Shown here: in pieces, positions 33,215-42,380 of the stretch
Position numbering within the stretch: position 1 is the stretch's first letter
Layout of the letters: each line of letters starts with the position of its first letter
The notes under the pieces: generated by a model
The model's database searches: none
What the model was told of the DNA's origin: nothing
What the model saw: only the letters and a program-made list of their open reading frames with translations
Made by a program: the position numbers and the translations under genes
NCBI GenBank assembly: GCA_963811225.1
Contig: CAWEQO010000012.1
Coordinates: 62,001-126,000, forward strand
Direction of reading: 5' to 3'
Length of the DNA: 64,000 nt
Origin: CAWEQO01 sp963811225
Lineage (GTDB): Bacteria; Chloroflexota; Anaerolineae; Anaerolineales; Anaerolineaceae

Positions 33215-34391
33215 ATGTGTAAGGGCCATTTTCCTGCAATCCATAATCCAATCTTCTGTTTCATGCCGCCTTTCGTATTAAAGAATATTGGCATAAATGG
33301 AACCGATCAGCAGCGCGTGGTCGCTGCTCAAACCCTGGTTGTATCCGGACAGCTGCGTGGACAGCGCCAGTACATGCGCGACGCACGTGCCTTCTTGGAG
33401 ATTGAACCCTCCCCCGGGCTGACCCGCCGGGTGTACAACGCCAATCACACGGCTTCCATCCCCGGAACGCTGGTCCGCAGCGAAGGTGAGCCTCCGGTAT
33501 CCGATGTGATGGCCAATGAGGCTTACGACGGCGCCGGAGATACTTACCAGCTGTACTCGGATGTCTACGGCCGCGACTCCATCGACAATCACGGTATGCC
33601 CATCAACTCGGTCGTGCATTATATGGTCAGTTACGACAATGCCTTCTGGAACGGCCAATTTATGGTTTACGGCGACGGCGATGAGGACATGCCCCCCGCT
33701 CAGCGCCTGTTCAATCGCTTCACCATCGCCGTCGACGTCATCGCCCACGAACTGACCCATGGCGTTACAAATTACGAAGCCGACCTGGTCTACTACCAGC
33801 AGCCTGGAGCGCTGAATGAATCGTTCAGCGACGTGTTCGGCATTCTGACCAAGCAGCGCTCCCTGGGGTTGACGGCCGACCAGTCGGACTGGATCATCGG
33901 CGCCGGATTGTTCACACCCAATGTCAACGGCGTGGGCATCCGCTCGATGGCCGCACCCGGCACTGCTTACGACGATCCGGTGCTGGGGCAAGACCCGCAG
34001 CCGGCGCACATGTCCAATTACGTCAACACTTTTGAGGACGATGGCGGCGTGCACATTAACTCGGGCATTCCTAACCACGCATTCTACGTTATCGCCAAGG
34101 AAATCGGCGGGTTTGCATGGGAAAAGGCCGGACAAAATCTGGTATAACACACTCGTGAACCGGTTGACGCCGAACTCCGATTTCCAGGACGCCGCTAACA
34201 AGACCTATACGGAAGCCGGGGATCTATACGGTGCGAACAGTCTGGAGCAGCAAGCCGTGCAAAGAGGTTGGAGCGAGGTGGGTATCACGGTTGGGACGCC
34301 AGCGCCGCCCGAGCCCCCCACTCCGCCCGAGCCACCAACCGATGGAGGAGAGTCTAAGGGCTGCCTGCCATCCCTTTTCGGAATATTCTAG
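33215..34391 (+). CDS. Protealysin-like M4 metalloprotease, apparent +1 frameshift
   Basis: The start CFMPPFVLKNIGING matches the short propeptide of protealysin-like M4 proteases, and there is no signal peptide, as in that group. The thermolysin core is present: HELTHGVTNYEADLVYY with the zinc His pair and catalytic Glu, GALNESFSDVFG with the third zinc ligand, and HINSGIPNHAFY with the second catalytic His. The frame stops at 34147, but the next frame continues with the normal M4 end (IWYNTLVNRLTPNSDFQDAA). Removing one A from the AAAA run at 34134-34137 restores one protein. The tail has a proline-rich PPEPPTPPEPP and a short hydrophobic end. An emfourin-like gene follows. Confidence 0.87.
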
Positions 34392-34444
34392 ATGTAACCA
34401 AGGGCCCGGAGGGATGAACACCGGGCGATAGAAAAGAGCAGAAG

Positions 34445-34756
34445 ATGAAAATCTACCTTTCGAGAAGCGGAGGCTTTACTGGCATTCCAATGCAAGCTGA
34501 GCTGGATACCGACCACATGGATCCGGAAGAGGCCCGGAAAATCGAGAATGCCCTCTCACAGGCCAGTTTCTTCCAACTACCGGAAAACTTGCAAGATGAG
34601 CGCCGCGGTCCCGACCGGTTCACCTATTACCTCACTGTAGAAAACGATGCCGTACAGCACTCCGTCCGCATGCCTAAATCGACCATCCCGGAACCGCTGC
34701 AGCCGCTGCTGCCCGAATTGATGAGCAGGTACCGGGGCCAGCGACTGGGCCAGTAA
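34445..34756 (+). CDS. Emfourin-like inhibitor of the adjacent M4 protease
   Basis: The 103-residue protein resembles emfourin, the inhibitor encoded beside protealysin in Serratia: an opening beta strand with KIYLSRSGGFTGIP, a helix with PEEARKIENAL, SFFQLPENL, and RFTYYLTVENDAVQHSVRMP. Emfourin binds M4 proteases of the protealysin group and blocks them in the cytoplasm. The gene lies 53 bases after the M4 protease on the same strand, the expected arrangement. The call rests on size, position and recognisable GGF and YYLTVE-type segments; it was not compared by alignment. Confidence 0.78.
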   Translation: MKIYLSRSGGFTGIPMQAELDTDHMDPEEARKIENALSQASFFQLPENLQDERRGPDRFTYYLTVENDAVQHSVRMPKSTIPEPLQPLLPELMSRYRGQRLGQ

Positions 34757-34774
34757 CACAAGCTTGACGATCAA

Positions 34775-34814
34775 CGATAGAGCGGGGCGAGAACTCTCTC
34801 GACCCGCTCTATCG
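34775..34814 (+). terminator. 18-bp hairpin after the emfourin-like gene
   Basis: Arms 34775-34792 and 34797-34814 pair with one G-T wobble and a 4-base loop, 19 bases past the stop at 34756. It probably ends the protease-inhibitor transcript. Confidence 0.8.
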
Positions 34815-34906
34815 AAATCTTGCATCATGCCCCCGCCCCCTCCTTAAGGACCCCCATAGCTAATACTTTAGGATTGTAGCGCATATGACATTTGCGTCGA
34901 ATGTCA

Positions 34907-34936
34907 TTGACAATCATCGCAAAACGGGTATATAAT
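34907..34936 (+). promoter_or_regulatory. Near-consensus promoter of the first M6 protease gene
   Basis: TTGACA (34907-34912) and TATAAT (34931-34936) are separated by 18 bases. The start codon is about 300 bases downstream, so the transcript would have a long untranslated leader. Confidence 0.65.
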
Positions 34937-35243
34937 GGCGACCAAGCTACTTCTCACGAAGTGAATACGAAACGCAACGGCAGCATCAGTAATTCTATGA
35001 CGCGCTAGCATCGCACTTATCATCGCCAGTACTCTCACTTAACCATGCAAGTTCATATTGAGGTTCTTTGACCGTCGCCTGATTCTATTGTAGAAACAGG
35101 CACTGTCTGCGTATTCCTGTGAGAAGAGCCAGGTTCGCCAGACCTGTTTATCCACCAGGAGGTGAAGTTTTCCGTAATTTTTCCCGTACAGTTATTTCCG
35201 ACAACCACTACAAAACCGACAGTAAAACAAGGAGAGAACGTAG
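34937..35243 (+). other. Long 5' leader of the first M6 protease gene
   Basis: About 300 bases with no supported gene lie between the promoter and ATG 35244. A perfect GGAGGTGA lies at 35158-35165, 78 bases before the start, and a second ribosome site (AAGGAGAG) just upstream of it. The second M6 gene has the same layout. The leader may carry regulation or a short leader peptide. Confidence 0.5.
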
Positions 35244-37491
35244 ATGAAACGTACTGCACTATCCATCCTGATCTTGGGTGCTATGCTGATCGCCAGCGTC
35301 ATGCCGGCTTTCGCCTCCGCTCCCGTCGACGATCCCGCCGCTGTGCCCGCTTACGACAGCGGAAACGGGAATGGTAAAGGCCAGGGCGACGACCGCCCCG
35401 ATCCTATGACCACAAAGCAGCGCGAGTTGAAGCAAGAAGCCCTGCAAGCAAAGCTCAATGGGAAAGCCAAGGGCAAGACCCATGAAGTCGCCAAAGGCCA
35501 GTATGTCGAGCTCGAGCGTGAAGGCGAAGGCGCGATCTGGACCGTGCTGGGTGAGTTCCCCGATATGAAGCATAATTCTATCGCAGAACCCAACCGCGAG
35601 GTCAATAACACCACCCTCTGGGTAGATAACTTTGACAAGCAGCATTATTTGGACCTGCTCTTCAACGATGCTCCCGGCGTCAATTCGATGCGCAACTTCT
35701 ACATCGAGCAGTCTTCCGGTCGCTACGCGGTCCACGGTGACGTGACCGACTGGACCGAGGTTTCGAACCCGGCTGCCACGTACGACGACGATAAGGGTGG
35801 CCCTGCGGTTTGGGGCTTCATTGGGGAAACCACCGACAAGTGGTATCAGGAGCAGATCGACGCGGGCCAGACCCCCGAACAAATCAATGAATACTTGAGC
35901 CAGTTCGATGTCTGGGACCGCTATGACGTTGACGGCGACGGCAACTTCGATGAGCCTGATGGCTACATCGACACCTTCCAGTCGATCCATGCCGGCGAAG
36001 GCAATGAAGCCGGCGGTGGAATCCTGGGTGATGACGCCATTTGGAGCCACAGCTGGTACGTCTACTCCAATACCCTGGGGCCCGACGGCCCCGGCCCGAA
36101 CTCCCTGGGTGGCGTCCGGATTGGCGACAGCGATTACTGGGTCGGCAAATACACCATCCAGCCTGAGAACGGCGGCGTGGGTGTGTTCGCGCACGAGTTC
36201 GGCCACGACCTGGGCCTGCCCGACCTGTACGACACGTCCGGCGGCGAAAACGGCACCGGCTTCTGGACCTTGATGTCCTCCGGTTCCTGGCTGGGTGACG
36301 GCACCGACGACATCGGCTCCAAGCCCAACCACATGGGCACCTGGGAAAAGTTCCAGCTTGGCTGGTTGAACTACGAAGTGGCTGGCGCCGGTCAGACGAG
36401 CTCCGTCAAGATTGGCCCCTCAACCACCAATACCAAGCAGGCCCAAGCATTATTCGTGGTTCTGCCGCAGAAAGAAGTTGCAAGCAGACATCAGCGCCCC
36501 CAACACCGGCGACTATTTCTACTGGAGCGGCCAGGGAGATGATCTCGACAACCTCATGTATAAGAGCGTCAATCTTCCTGCCGATTCGTCTCTGACGGCT
36601 CAGGTGAAGTACAACATCGAACTCGATTGGGATTACGCCTACCTGGTCGTTTCGACCGACAACGGCGCAACCTGGCAATCGGTTGAGACCAATCGTTCCA
36701 CCACCACCGATCCCAACGGCCAGAACCAGGGCTATGGTATCACCGGCAACGCCCGCAGCTGGAGGGACCTGACCGCCGACCTGTCGGCTTACGAGGGTGA
36801 GGTGCTGCTCGGCTTCCGCTACTGGACCGACGGCAACACCGGCGGATACGGCTTCTTGGTCGACGATATCTCGGTCACGGGCTCTGAAGTCGACGGCGCC
36901 GAGACGGAAGATGCCGGTTGGACCTTCGATGGCTTCAAGCGGACGACCGGCAGCGAGTCGAAGCTGTATAACCACTATTACATCGCCGAATACCGCCAGT
37001 ACCGCGGCTTCGACAATACCCTGGAAGTTGGCCCGTACAACTTTGGCTTCCTGGACAACCCCGAATTGGGCGACTGGGTGGAACACTTCCCTTACCAGGA
37101 CGGCCTGCTAATCAATTACTGGGACACCTCCCAAGCCAATAACAACACGGCGCAGCACCCTGGCGCTGGCCTGGTTCTGCCGGTCGACGCCCACCCGACA
37201 GCCTTGATGCTCCCGAATGGCAGCGTCTGGCGCAACCGCATCCAGGCCTACGATGCGACCTTCGGCCTTTGGCCGACTGACGCGCTGACCCTGCACTCCA
37301 ACAGCGTGGAATCGAACATCGACAGCCAGCCGGCCGTCAAAGTGTTCGATGACAGCAATCCGTATCAGTACTACGACGAGAAAAACTCACGCGGCAGCGT
37401 GATCGTTGGCGGCACCGGCACGCAAATCCGTGTGGTAGGTGTCAGCGCGCAGGGTTCCTTCATGCAGGTTCAGGTTCGCCCTGCGAAATAA
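35244..37491 (+). CDS. Secreted M6 (immune inhibitor A-like) metalloprotease, apparent +1 frameshift
   Basis: It begins with a Sec signal peptide (LSILILGAMLIASVMPAFAS, cut after ASA or FAS), then a Gly/Asn-rich linker. The M6 catalytic domain has NSMRNFYIEQSSGRYAVHGDV and the zinc site HEFGHDLGLPDLYD with FWTLMSSGSW after it. The frame runs to VVLPQKEV near 36480. One base further on, DISAPNTGDYFYWSGQGDDL continues the same domain order as its neighbour, with a MAM-like beta domain (WDYAYLVVSTDNGATW) to a stop at 37491. One extra base near 36480-36487 explains it. M6 proteases are exported and degrade proteins outside the cell. Confidence 0.87.
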
Positions 37492-37522
37492 GTTTCGCTG
37501 AAATGTTCTGAGTTTCCATATC

Positions 37523-37552
37523 GCGTGGAGTGCGGCAAGCCGCACTCCACGC
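37523..37552 (+). terminator. 14-bp GC-rich hairpin after the first M6 gene
   Basis: Arms 37523-37536 and 37539-37552 are exact reverse complements with a 2-base centre, followed by TGTTTAATTT. It is a standard intrinsic terminator 31 bases past the stop. Confidence 0.85.
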
Positions 37553-37604
37553 TGTTTAATTTACCATCGTGCTAAAACTGTAATACTTTTCAGGGAATAA
37601 ATGA

Positions 37605-37633
37605 TTGAAATCGAGGCAATCTATCTGTATAAT
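37605..37633 (+). promoter_or_regulatory. Promoter of the second M6 protease gene
   Basis: TTGAAA (37605-37610) and TATAAT (37628-37633) are spaced by 17 bases. As with the first M6 gene, the start codon is about 300 bases downstream. Confidence 0.62.
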
Positions 37634-37931
37634 CAATTTAAAGCTTTTCCAGTTTACAGATTTGTTAATATTAGTGGTGATTTTCACAACAGGTGGGTAA
37701 CAAAAACACTACTGCCCTCATCGCCGGCACCCAAATTAACTCTACAACTGCATATTTTTCGTTAAGTACTAGCTCTGTTTATTGATGGAAGCGGGTGCAG
37801 TTCGTTTGTATTTTTATTCCAAATTTGAGACGGGAGGTGAGTCCACGGCACAATCCGAAACAGCGCTGTACTCGTAAGCATCCAATCGAACAACTACGAT
37901 AGACGAATACATCAACAAGGAGAGGACTCGG
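37634..37931 (+). other. Long AT-rich leader of the second M6 protease gene
   Basis: About 298 bases without a supported gene. GGGAGGTGAG lies at 37832-37841, 91 bases before the start, matching the extra GGAGGTGA in the first leader; the true ribosome site (AAGGAGAGG) is just before ATG 37932. The rest of the two leaders is not obviously similar. Confidence 0.5.
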
Positions 37932-40160
37932 ATGAAAAGAATACTTGTATCCATCCTGATTTTGAGCGCTATGCTGGTCGCCAGCGTCATGCCGGCACTG
38001 GCCTCAGCGCCGGTCGATGGCCCCACTGTTCTCGATAATTCGCCAGATTACGGGAACGCTTATGGGAAAAGCGATAATAAGCCCGACCCCCTGACGGAAA
38101 AGCAGCTCGCCATGAAGCAAGTGGCCTTGGAAGGCAAGCTCCAGGGGAAAGCCTACGGCAAGACCGGTGAGGTTGCCCGGGGCCAGTATGTCCAACTCGA
38201 GCGCGAAGGCGAAGGCGCCATCTGGACTGTGAACGGCGAGTTCCAGGATCTGCGGCACAATCAGATTGCGGAACCGGATCGCGCGGTCGATAACACCACC
38301 CTGTGGGTGCCGGATTTCGACCGCCAGCACTACCTGGACATGCTCTTCAATGACGCCCCCGGCGCCAACTCGATGCGCAATTTCTACATCGAGCAGTCCT
38401 CGGGCCGCTACGCCGTCCATGGCGACGTGACCGACTGGGTCCTGGTGCCCGGAAATGCGGTGGATTATGACGATAATCCGGATGCGAACGTCTGGAATTT
38501 CCTGGAGGATGAGGTCAACGGCTGGTACCAAATGCAGATTGAAGCAGGCAAGACACCTGCTGAAATCAACGAGTACCTGAGCGAGTTTGACAAGGCGGAT
38601 CGCTACGATTACAACGGCAACGGCAACTTCGATGAGCCCGACGGCTATATCGACACCTTCCAGTCGATCCACGCTGGTGAGGGCGAGGAAGCCGGCGCAC
38701 CCGCCTGGACCATCTGGAGCCACAGCTGGTATGCCTACTCAAATCTACAGGGTGTGGCCGGCCCCGACTTCAATATGCTTGGCGGCATTCAGATTGGCGA
38801 CAGCAATTTCTGGGTCGGCAAGTACACCATCCAGCCTGAGAACGGCGGCGTGGGCGTGTTTACGCATGAGTTCGGCCACGATCTGGGCCTGCCCGACCTG
38901 TACGATACCGCCGGCGGCGAGAACGGCACCGGCTTCTGGACCCTGATGTCCTCCGGTTCCTGGATGGGCGATGGCACCGTGGATATCGGTTCCAAGTCAT
39001 CTCACATGGGCGTCTGGGAAAAATACCAGCTCGGCTGGCTCAACTACAGTGTCGCTTACGCGGGACAGAAGGCCACTTTTAAGCTCGGCCCGATGGAATA
39101 CAACACCAAACAGGCGCAAGGCATCTTCGTGGTCCTTCCGCAGAAGTCTGTGACCACCAATATTGGCGCCCCGTTCGCCGGTGAGAAATATTACTACAGC
39201 GGCGCGGGCGACGACCTCGACAACTTCATGTATAAGTCCTTCAACCTGCCGCCCGGAGCGACCCTCTCGGCTAAGGTGAAGTACAACATCGAAGCCGGTT
39301 GGGACTACGCCTACCTGGTCGTTTCGACCGATAACGGAGCGACCTGGACCCCGGTCGAGACCAATCGTTCCACCAGCGACGATCCCAACGGTCAGAACCA
39401 GGGCTACGGTATCACCGGCGCTTCCGGCAATTGGGTCGATCTGACGGCCGATCTCCCGACGGACGACGTCTTGCTCGGCTTCCGCTACTGGACCGACGCC
39501 AACACCGGTGGGTTCGGCCTCATGGTGGACGACATCAACATCACCGGCTTCGACACCGATGGTGCTGAAGTAGATGCCGGCTGGACCTTCGATGGTTTCA
39601 AGGTCACCACTGGCACCGAAAGTACCCTCTTCAACCACTACTATGTTCTGGAGTACCGCACATACAAAGGGTATGACAGTACCCTGAAGACCGGCCCGTA
39701 CATGTTCGGCTATCTCGACAATCCCGAGCTGGGCAATTTTGTGGACCACTTCCCCTACCAGGATGGCCTGCTGATCAACTACTGGGATACTTCCCAGAAG
39801 AACAATCAGACCCTGCGCCACCCCGGGCAAGGCTTACTGCTGCCTGTGGATGCGCATCCCGAGGCTCTCTTCGGTGTGAGTAACACCTCGGATCACGCCT
39901 TATGGCGCAACCGCATTCAGACCTACAATTCCACCTTTACGCTGACGCGAACGGATAAGCTCAAAATCCACTGGGGTAGCATCTTGAACACCATTCCGAG
40001 CTTGAATGCCGTGAAGATGTTCGATGACCGGCTCTCATACTACGACCCGGCCAATCCGATGGGCAGCGTGATCGTGCCTGTCACCGGGACGCAAATCCTC
40101 GTTCAGAGCATTAGCGCCAAGGATTCCTTCATGCAGGTTCAGGTTCGCCCTGCGAAATAA
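37932..40160 (+). CDS. Secreted M6 (immune inhibitor A-like) metalloprotease, intact paralog
   Basis: The 742-residue protein is a close tandem copy of the one upstream. A Sec signal peptide (ILSAMLVASVMPALASAP) is followed by a propeptide-like region and the M6 catalytic core with HEFGHDLGLPDLYDTAGG and TGFWTLMSSGSW. Then come AGEKYYYSGAGDDLDNF and a MAM-like C-terminal domain with GWDYAYLVVSTDNGATW and GGFGLMVDDINITG. The catalytic Glu and the zinc His pair are intact. No cell-wall anchor or C-terminal sorting signal is visible, so the enzyme is probably released. The near-identical end (DSFMQVQVRPAK) in both copies indicates duplication. Confidence 0.92.
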   Translation: MKRILVSILILSAMLVASVMPALASAPVDGPTVLDNSPDYGNAYGKSDNKPDPLTEKQLAMKQVALEGKLQGKAYGKTGEVARGQYVQLEREGEGAIWTVNGEFQDLRHNQIAEPDRAVDNTTLWVPDFDRQHYLDMLFNDAPGANSMRNFYIEQSSGRYAVHGDVTDWVLVPGNAVDYDDNPDANVWNFLEDEVNGWYQMQIEAGKTPAEINEYLSEFDKADRYDYNGNGNFDEPDGYIDTFQSIHAGEGEEAGAPAWTIWSHSWYAYSNLQGVAGPDFNMLGGIQIGDSNFWVGKYTIQPENGGVGVFTHEFGHDLGLPDLYDTAGGENGTGFWTLMSSGSWMGDGTVDIGSKSSHMGVWEKYQLGWLNYSVAYAGQKATFKLGPMEYNTKQAQGIFVVLPQKSVTTNIGAPFAGEKYYYSGAGDDLDNFMYKSFNLPPGATLSAKVKYNIEAGWDYAYLVVSTDNGATWTPVETNRSTSDDPNGQNQGYGITGASGNWVDLTADLPTDDVLLGFRYWTDANTGGFGLMVDDINITGFDTDGAEVDAGWTFDGFKVTTGTESTLFNHYYVLEYRTYKGYDSTLKTGPYMFGYLDNPELGNFVDHFPYQDGLLINYWDTSQKNNQTLRHPGQGLLLPVDAHPEALFGVSNTSDHALWRNRIQTYNSTFTLTRTDKLKIHWGSILNTIPSLNAVKMFDDRLSYYDPANPMGSVIVPVTGTQILVQSISAKDSFMQVQVRPAK

Positions 40161-40190
40161 GTTTTACAGATCCATCGGAATTTGAACGCC

Positions 40191-40218
40191 CGCCGGGAGC
40201 GCTTTTGCGCTCCCGGCG
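40191..40218. terminator. Intrinsic terminator between convergent genes
   Basis: Arms 40191-40202 and 40207-40218 pair perfectly over 12 bases around TTTT, followed by ATTTTTAT. It sits 30 bases after the second M6 stop and just before the end of the opposing phosphoesterase gene. Confidence 0.9.
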
Positions 40219-40222
40219 ATTT

Positions 40223-41357
40223 TTATAGATCAAAGAAGATTTCCGAGAGGAGGCGATCTTCCAGCACGGAGCGCGCCAGCGTATCGCCATCCCACTTGAT
40301 CAAGCGCAGGCAGCCGTCCTCGATCTCAATCCCGGTGATGTCGCCGTCCTTGAAACAGCAGCAGCCGGTGTTGAAGTAAGCCGGTCGAAGTCTTGACCAC
40401 ATCCAGGCATGGCGGAAATTCCACTCGCAGCTGCTCGATCTTGGCGGATAACTGGTCCACCTGCTGTTGGTAATCCGGCGGCTGCTCCTGCGGCTGCATT
40501 TCCCGCAGTTGATGCAGCTGCCAGACAAGCTTCTCCAGGTGTGTGGTCGAGCTCCACACCGGGCGATGCGTGTGACCCGCCACCAGGATCAACTTTTGCT
40601 TACGGCTAGACCATGTGTACATGCGGTTGTCCTGCTGCGAACGCAGGCAGACATCTTCAGAAGGATAGGTGCCGCCGATTCCGGTATGGTTTTGCAGGCG
40701 GCGGTACCAGGGCAGCGTCGCCCGGCCAAGGAATGCCAGCATGTCGCTGCTCAATGTGCCTTGATGACCGTGGGTTAAGAAGATCTGGCCGGAGGCTTGC
40801 GGACCGTCGTGGTATTCCAGCAGCAGGCAGGGCTGCACCTGGATACCGGGCATGTAGGGGTCCAGATAGGTGCGCACCAATGTCTCCGAGCGCCAGGCGA
40901 TATCGTGATTCCCGTAGATTTTAACCAGCCGGTTGGGGTAGAAGCGGGCCAAACGCTCGAAGATGTTGCTGTACGAACGCATCACTGTCGGGACGCTCTC
41001 TTCCAAGAAATCCTCGCAGTCGCCCAACAGCACCAAGTTCCAGCCCTCGCGGTCGTAATGCTCCAGGGCGGTGACATAAGTGTCCTCACACTGCTCGAAG
41101 TCGTCCGCCCGGTTGTGCGCCCCCTTGTGCTGATCCGAGAAGATCACATACCGGTCACCGGGACGCAGCTTGACCGCGCCGGCCTGGCGCGCTGCCGCCA
41201 GCAGCTGATCCAGCCGGCGGTTGACGCTCGCCTGCCCGGGGATGGCTCTCTCCCGGTTCGACAGCCCCAATTCGTCGCGCAGCGCCGTAACGCCCGCGCC
41301 GATTACCGTGCCCGCGATTAAGCCGCCCAATCCATACAACCACTTTGTGTTTGCCAT
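40223..41357 (-). CDS. Membrane-anchored calcineurin-like metallophosphoesterase, apparent +1 frameshift
   Basis: The start MANTKWLYGLGGLIAG and the next residues form a short N-terminal membrane anchor. The calcineurin-like fold follows, with metal-site motifs YVIFSDQHKGA, LLGDCEDFLEE, KIYGNHDIAW, FLTHGHQG and LVAGHTHRPVW. Substrate could be a nucleotide or a lipid headgroup such as UDP-diacylglucosamine-like compounds; this cannot be told. The frame loses homology after CLDVVKT near 40392; one base further on it reads RPAYFNTGCCCFKDGDITGI to a stop at 40223. One extra base near 40387-40393 explains this. ATG 41357 has GGGAGGG upstream; the longer frame to 41603 has no site. Confidence 0.83.
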
Positions 41358-41489
41358 GTTGTACACCCTCCCAAGAAACATTTTACTGCAAACACAGGCT
41401 CTCATTATGCTGGGGAGCCTCTTTCCCCCACCCATTCCCCGTGTTATAGTTGAAGCATCGTTCGTGGTTGTTTCAACCGCAAGGAGATC

Positions 41490-42377
41490 ATGAAGCTCAA
41501 CCGCCATCCATCCAACCCGATCCTGAAGCCCAATCCTTTGCATGATTGGGAGGCTCTCAATGTATTCAACTGCGGTGCGGTGTATCACAACCGCCTGTTT
41601 CATCTATTCTACCGCGCCCAGGGCATCGACTACGTTAGCTCCATCGGCTATGCAGTCAGTGAGGATGGCGTGCATTTTAACCGCATGGAACAGCCGGTGC
41701 TGGTCCCGCAGGGCGAGTGGGAGACGCGCGGGGTCGAAGACCCGCGCATCACTTACCTGCCTGACGAGGGCCGCTTTATCATGGCCTACACCGCCTATTC
41801 AGCCTTGGGCATCACACCGATGTTCGCAGAGAGCGATAACCTGATCTCTTGGAAGCGCCTGGGCCCCTTGGTGACGGGTGAAGACAACAAAGACCATGTC
41901 CTCTTCCCGGCCAAGATTGGCGGCCGCTACGTCTCCTTCCACCGCCGGCCCCCAACCATCTGGCTGGCCTACAGCCCCGACCTGTGCCACTGGGGTGGTT
42001 TCGAGCCGATTGACGGGCTAAGCCCACGTAAGGACGGCTGGGACTGCAACCGGGTCGGCGCAGGCGGCGTGCCGATCGAGACGCCCTACGGCTGGCTGGT
42101 GCTGTATCACGCCTACGACCACGAACACATCTACCGCTTGAGCGCCTGTCTACTCGACCTCGAAGACCCGCGCCAGGTGATCGCCAGGCCCAAGGACTTC
42201 CTGATGGAGCCGGAGGAGGTGTGGGAGATCCGCGGCGATGTGCCGAATGTCGTTTTCTCGGGGGCGGATGTGGTTGTAGATGGAATCATGTATGTGTATT
42301 ACGGTGGCGCCGACCGGGTCATCGGCCTGGCGACCGCTGATTTTCAAGAACTGCTAGATTGGACTCGAGGGGGGTAG
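41490..42377 (+). CDS. GH130-family glycoside phosphorylase or hydrolase
   Basis: The 295-residue protein matches the five-bladed GH130 family: HPSNPILKPNPLHDWEALNVFNCG near the start, FYRAQGIDYVSSIGYAVSEDG, GVEDPRITYL (with the usual acid), and HRRPPTIWLAYSPDL. GH130 enzymes phosphorolyse or hydrolyse beta-mannosides, mostly in the cytoplasm. The exact linkage is not visible. The next gene starts four bases after the stop. Confidence 0.87.
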   Translation: MKLNRHPSNPILKPNPLHDWEALNVFNCGAVYHNRLFHLFYRAQGIDYVSSIGYAVSEDGVHFNRMEQPVLVPQGEWETRGVEDPRITYLPDEGRFIMAYTAYSALGITPMFAESDNLISWKRLGPLVTGEDNKDHVLFPAKIGGRYVSFHRRPPTIWLAYSPDLCHWGGFEPIDGLSPRKDGWDCNRVGAGGVPIETPYGWLVLYHAYDHEHIYRLSACLLDLEDPRQVIARPKDFLMEPEEVWEIRGDVPNVVFSGADVVVDGIMYVYYGGADRVIGLATADFQELLDWTRGG

Positions 42378-42380
42378 TGT

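Noticed and set aside
34134..34137. Programmed +1 frameshifting in the M4 protease
   Set aside because: The site is a simple A run without a known stop-codon or rare-codon slip pattern, and four other genes show the same one-base gain, so a sequence error or mutation is simpler.
35162..35377. A frame starting at a GTG inside the GGAGGTGA of the first M6 leader
   Set aside because: The start would overlap its own ribosome site, and the frame runs out of phase into the M6 signal peptide.
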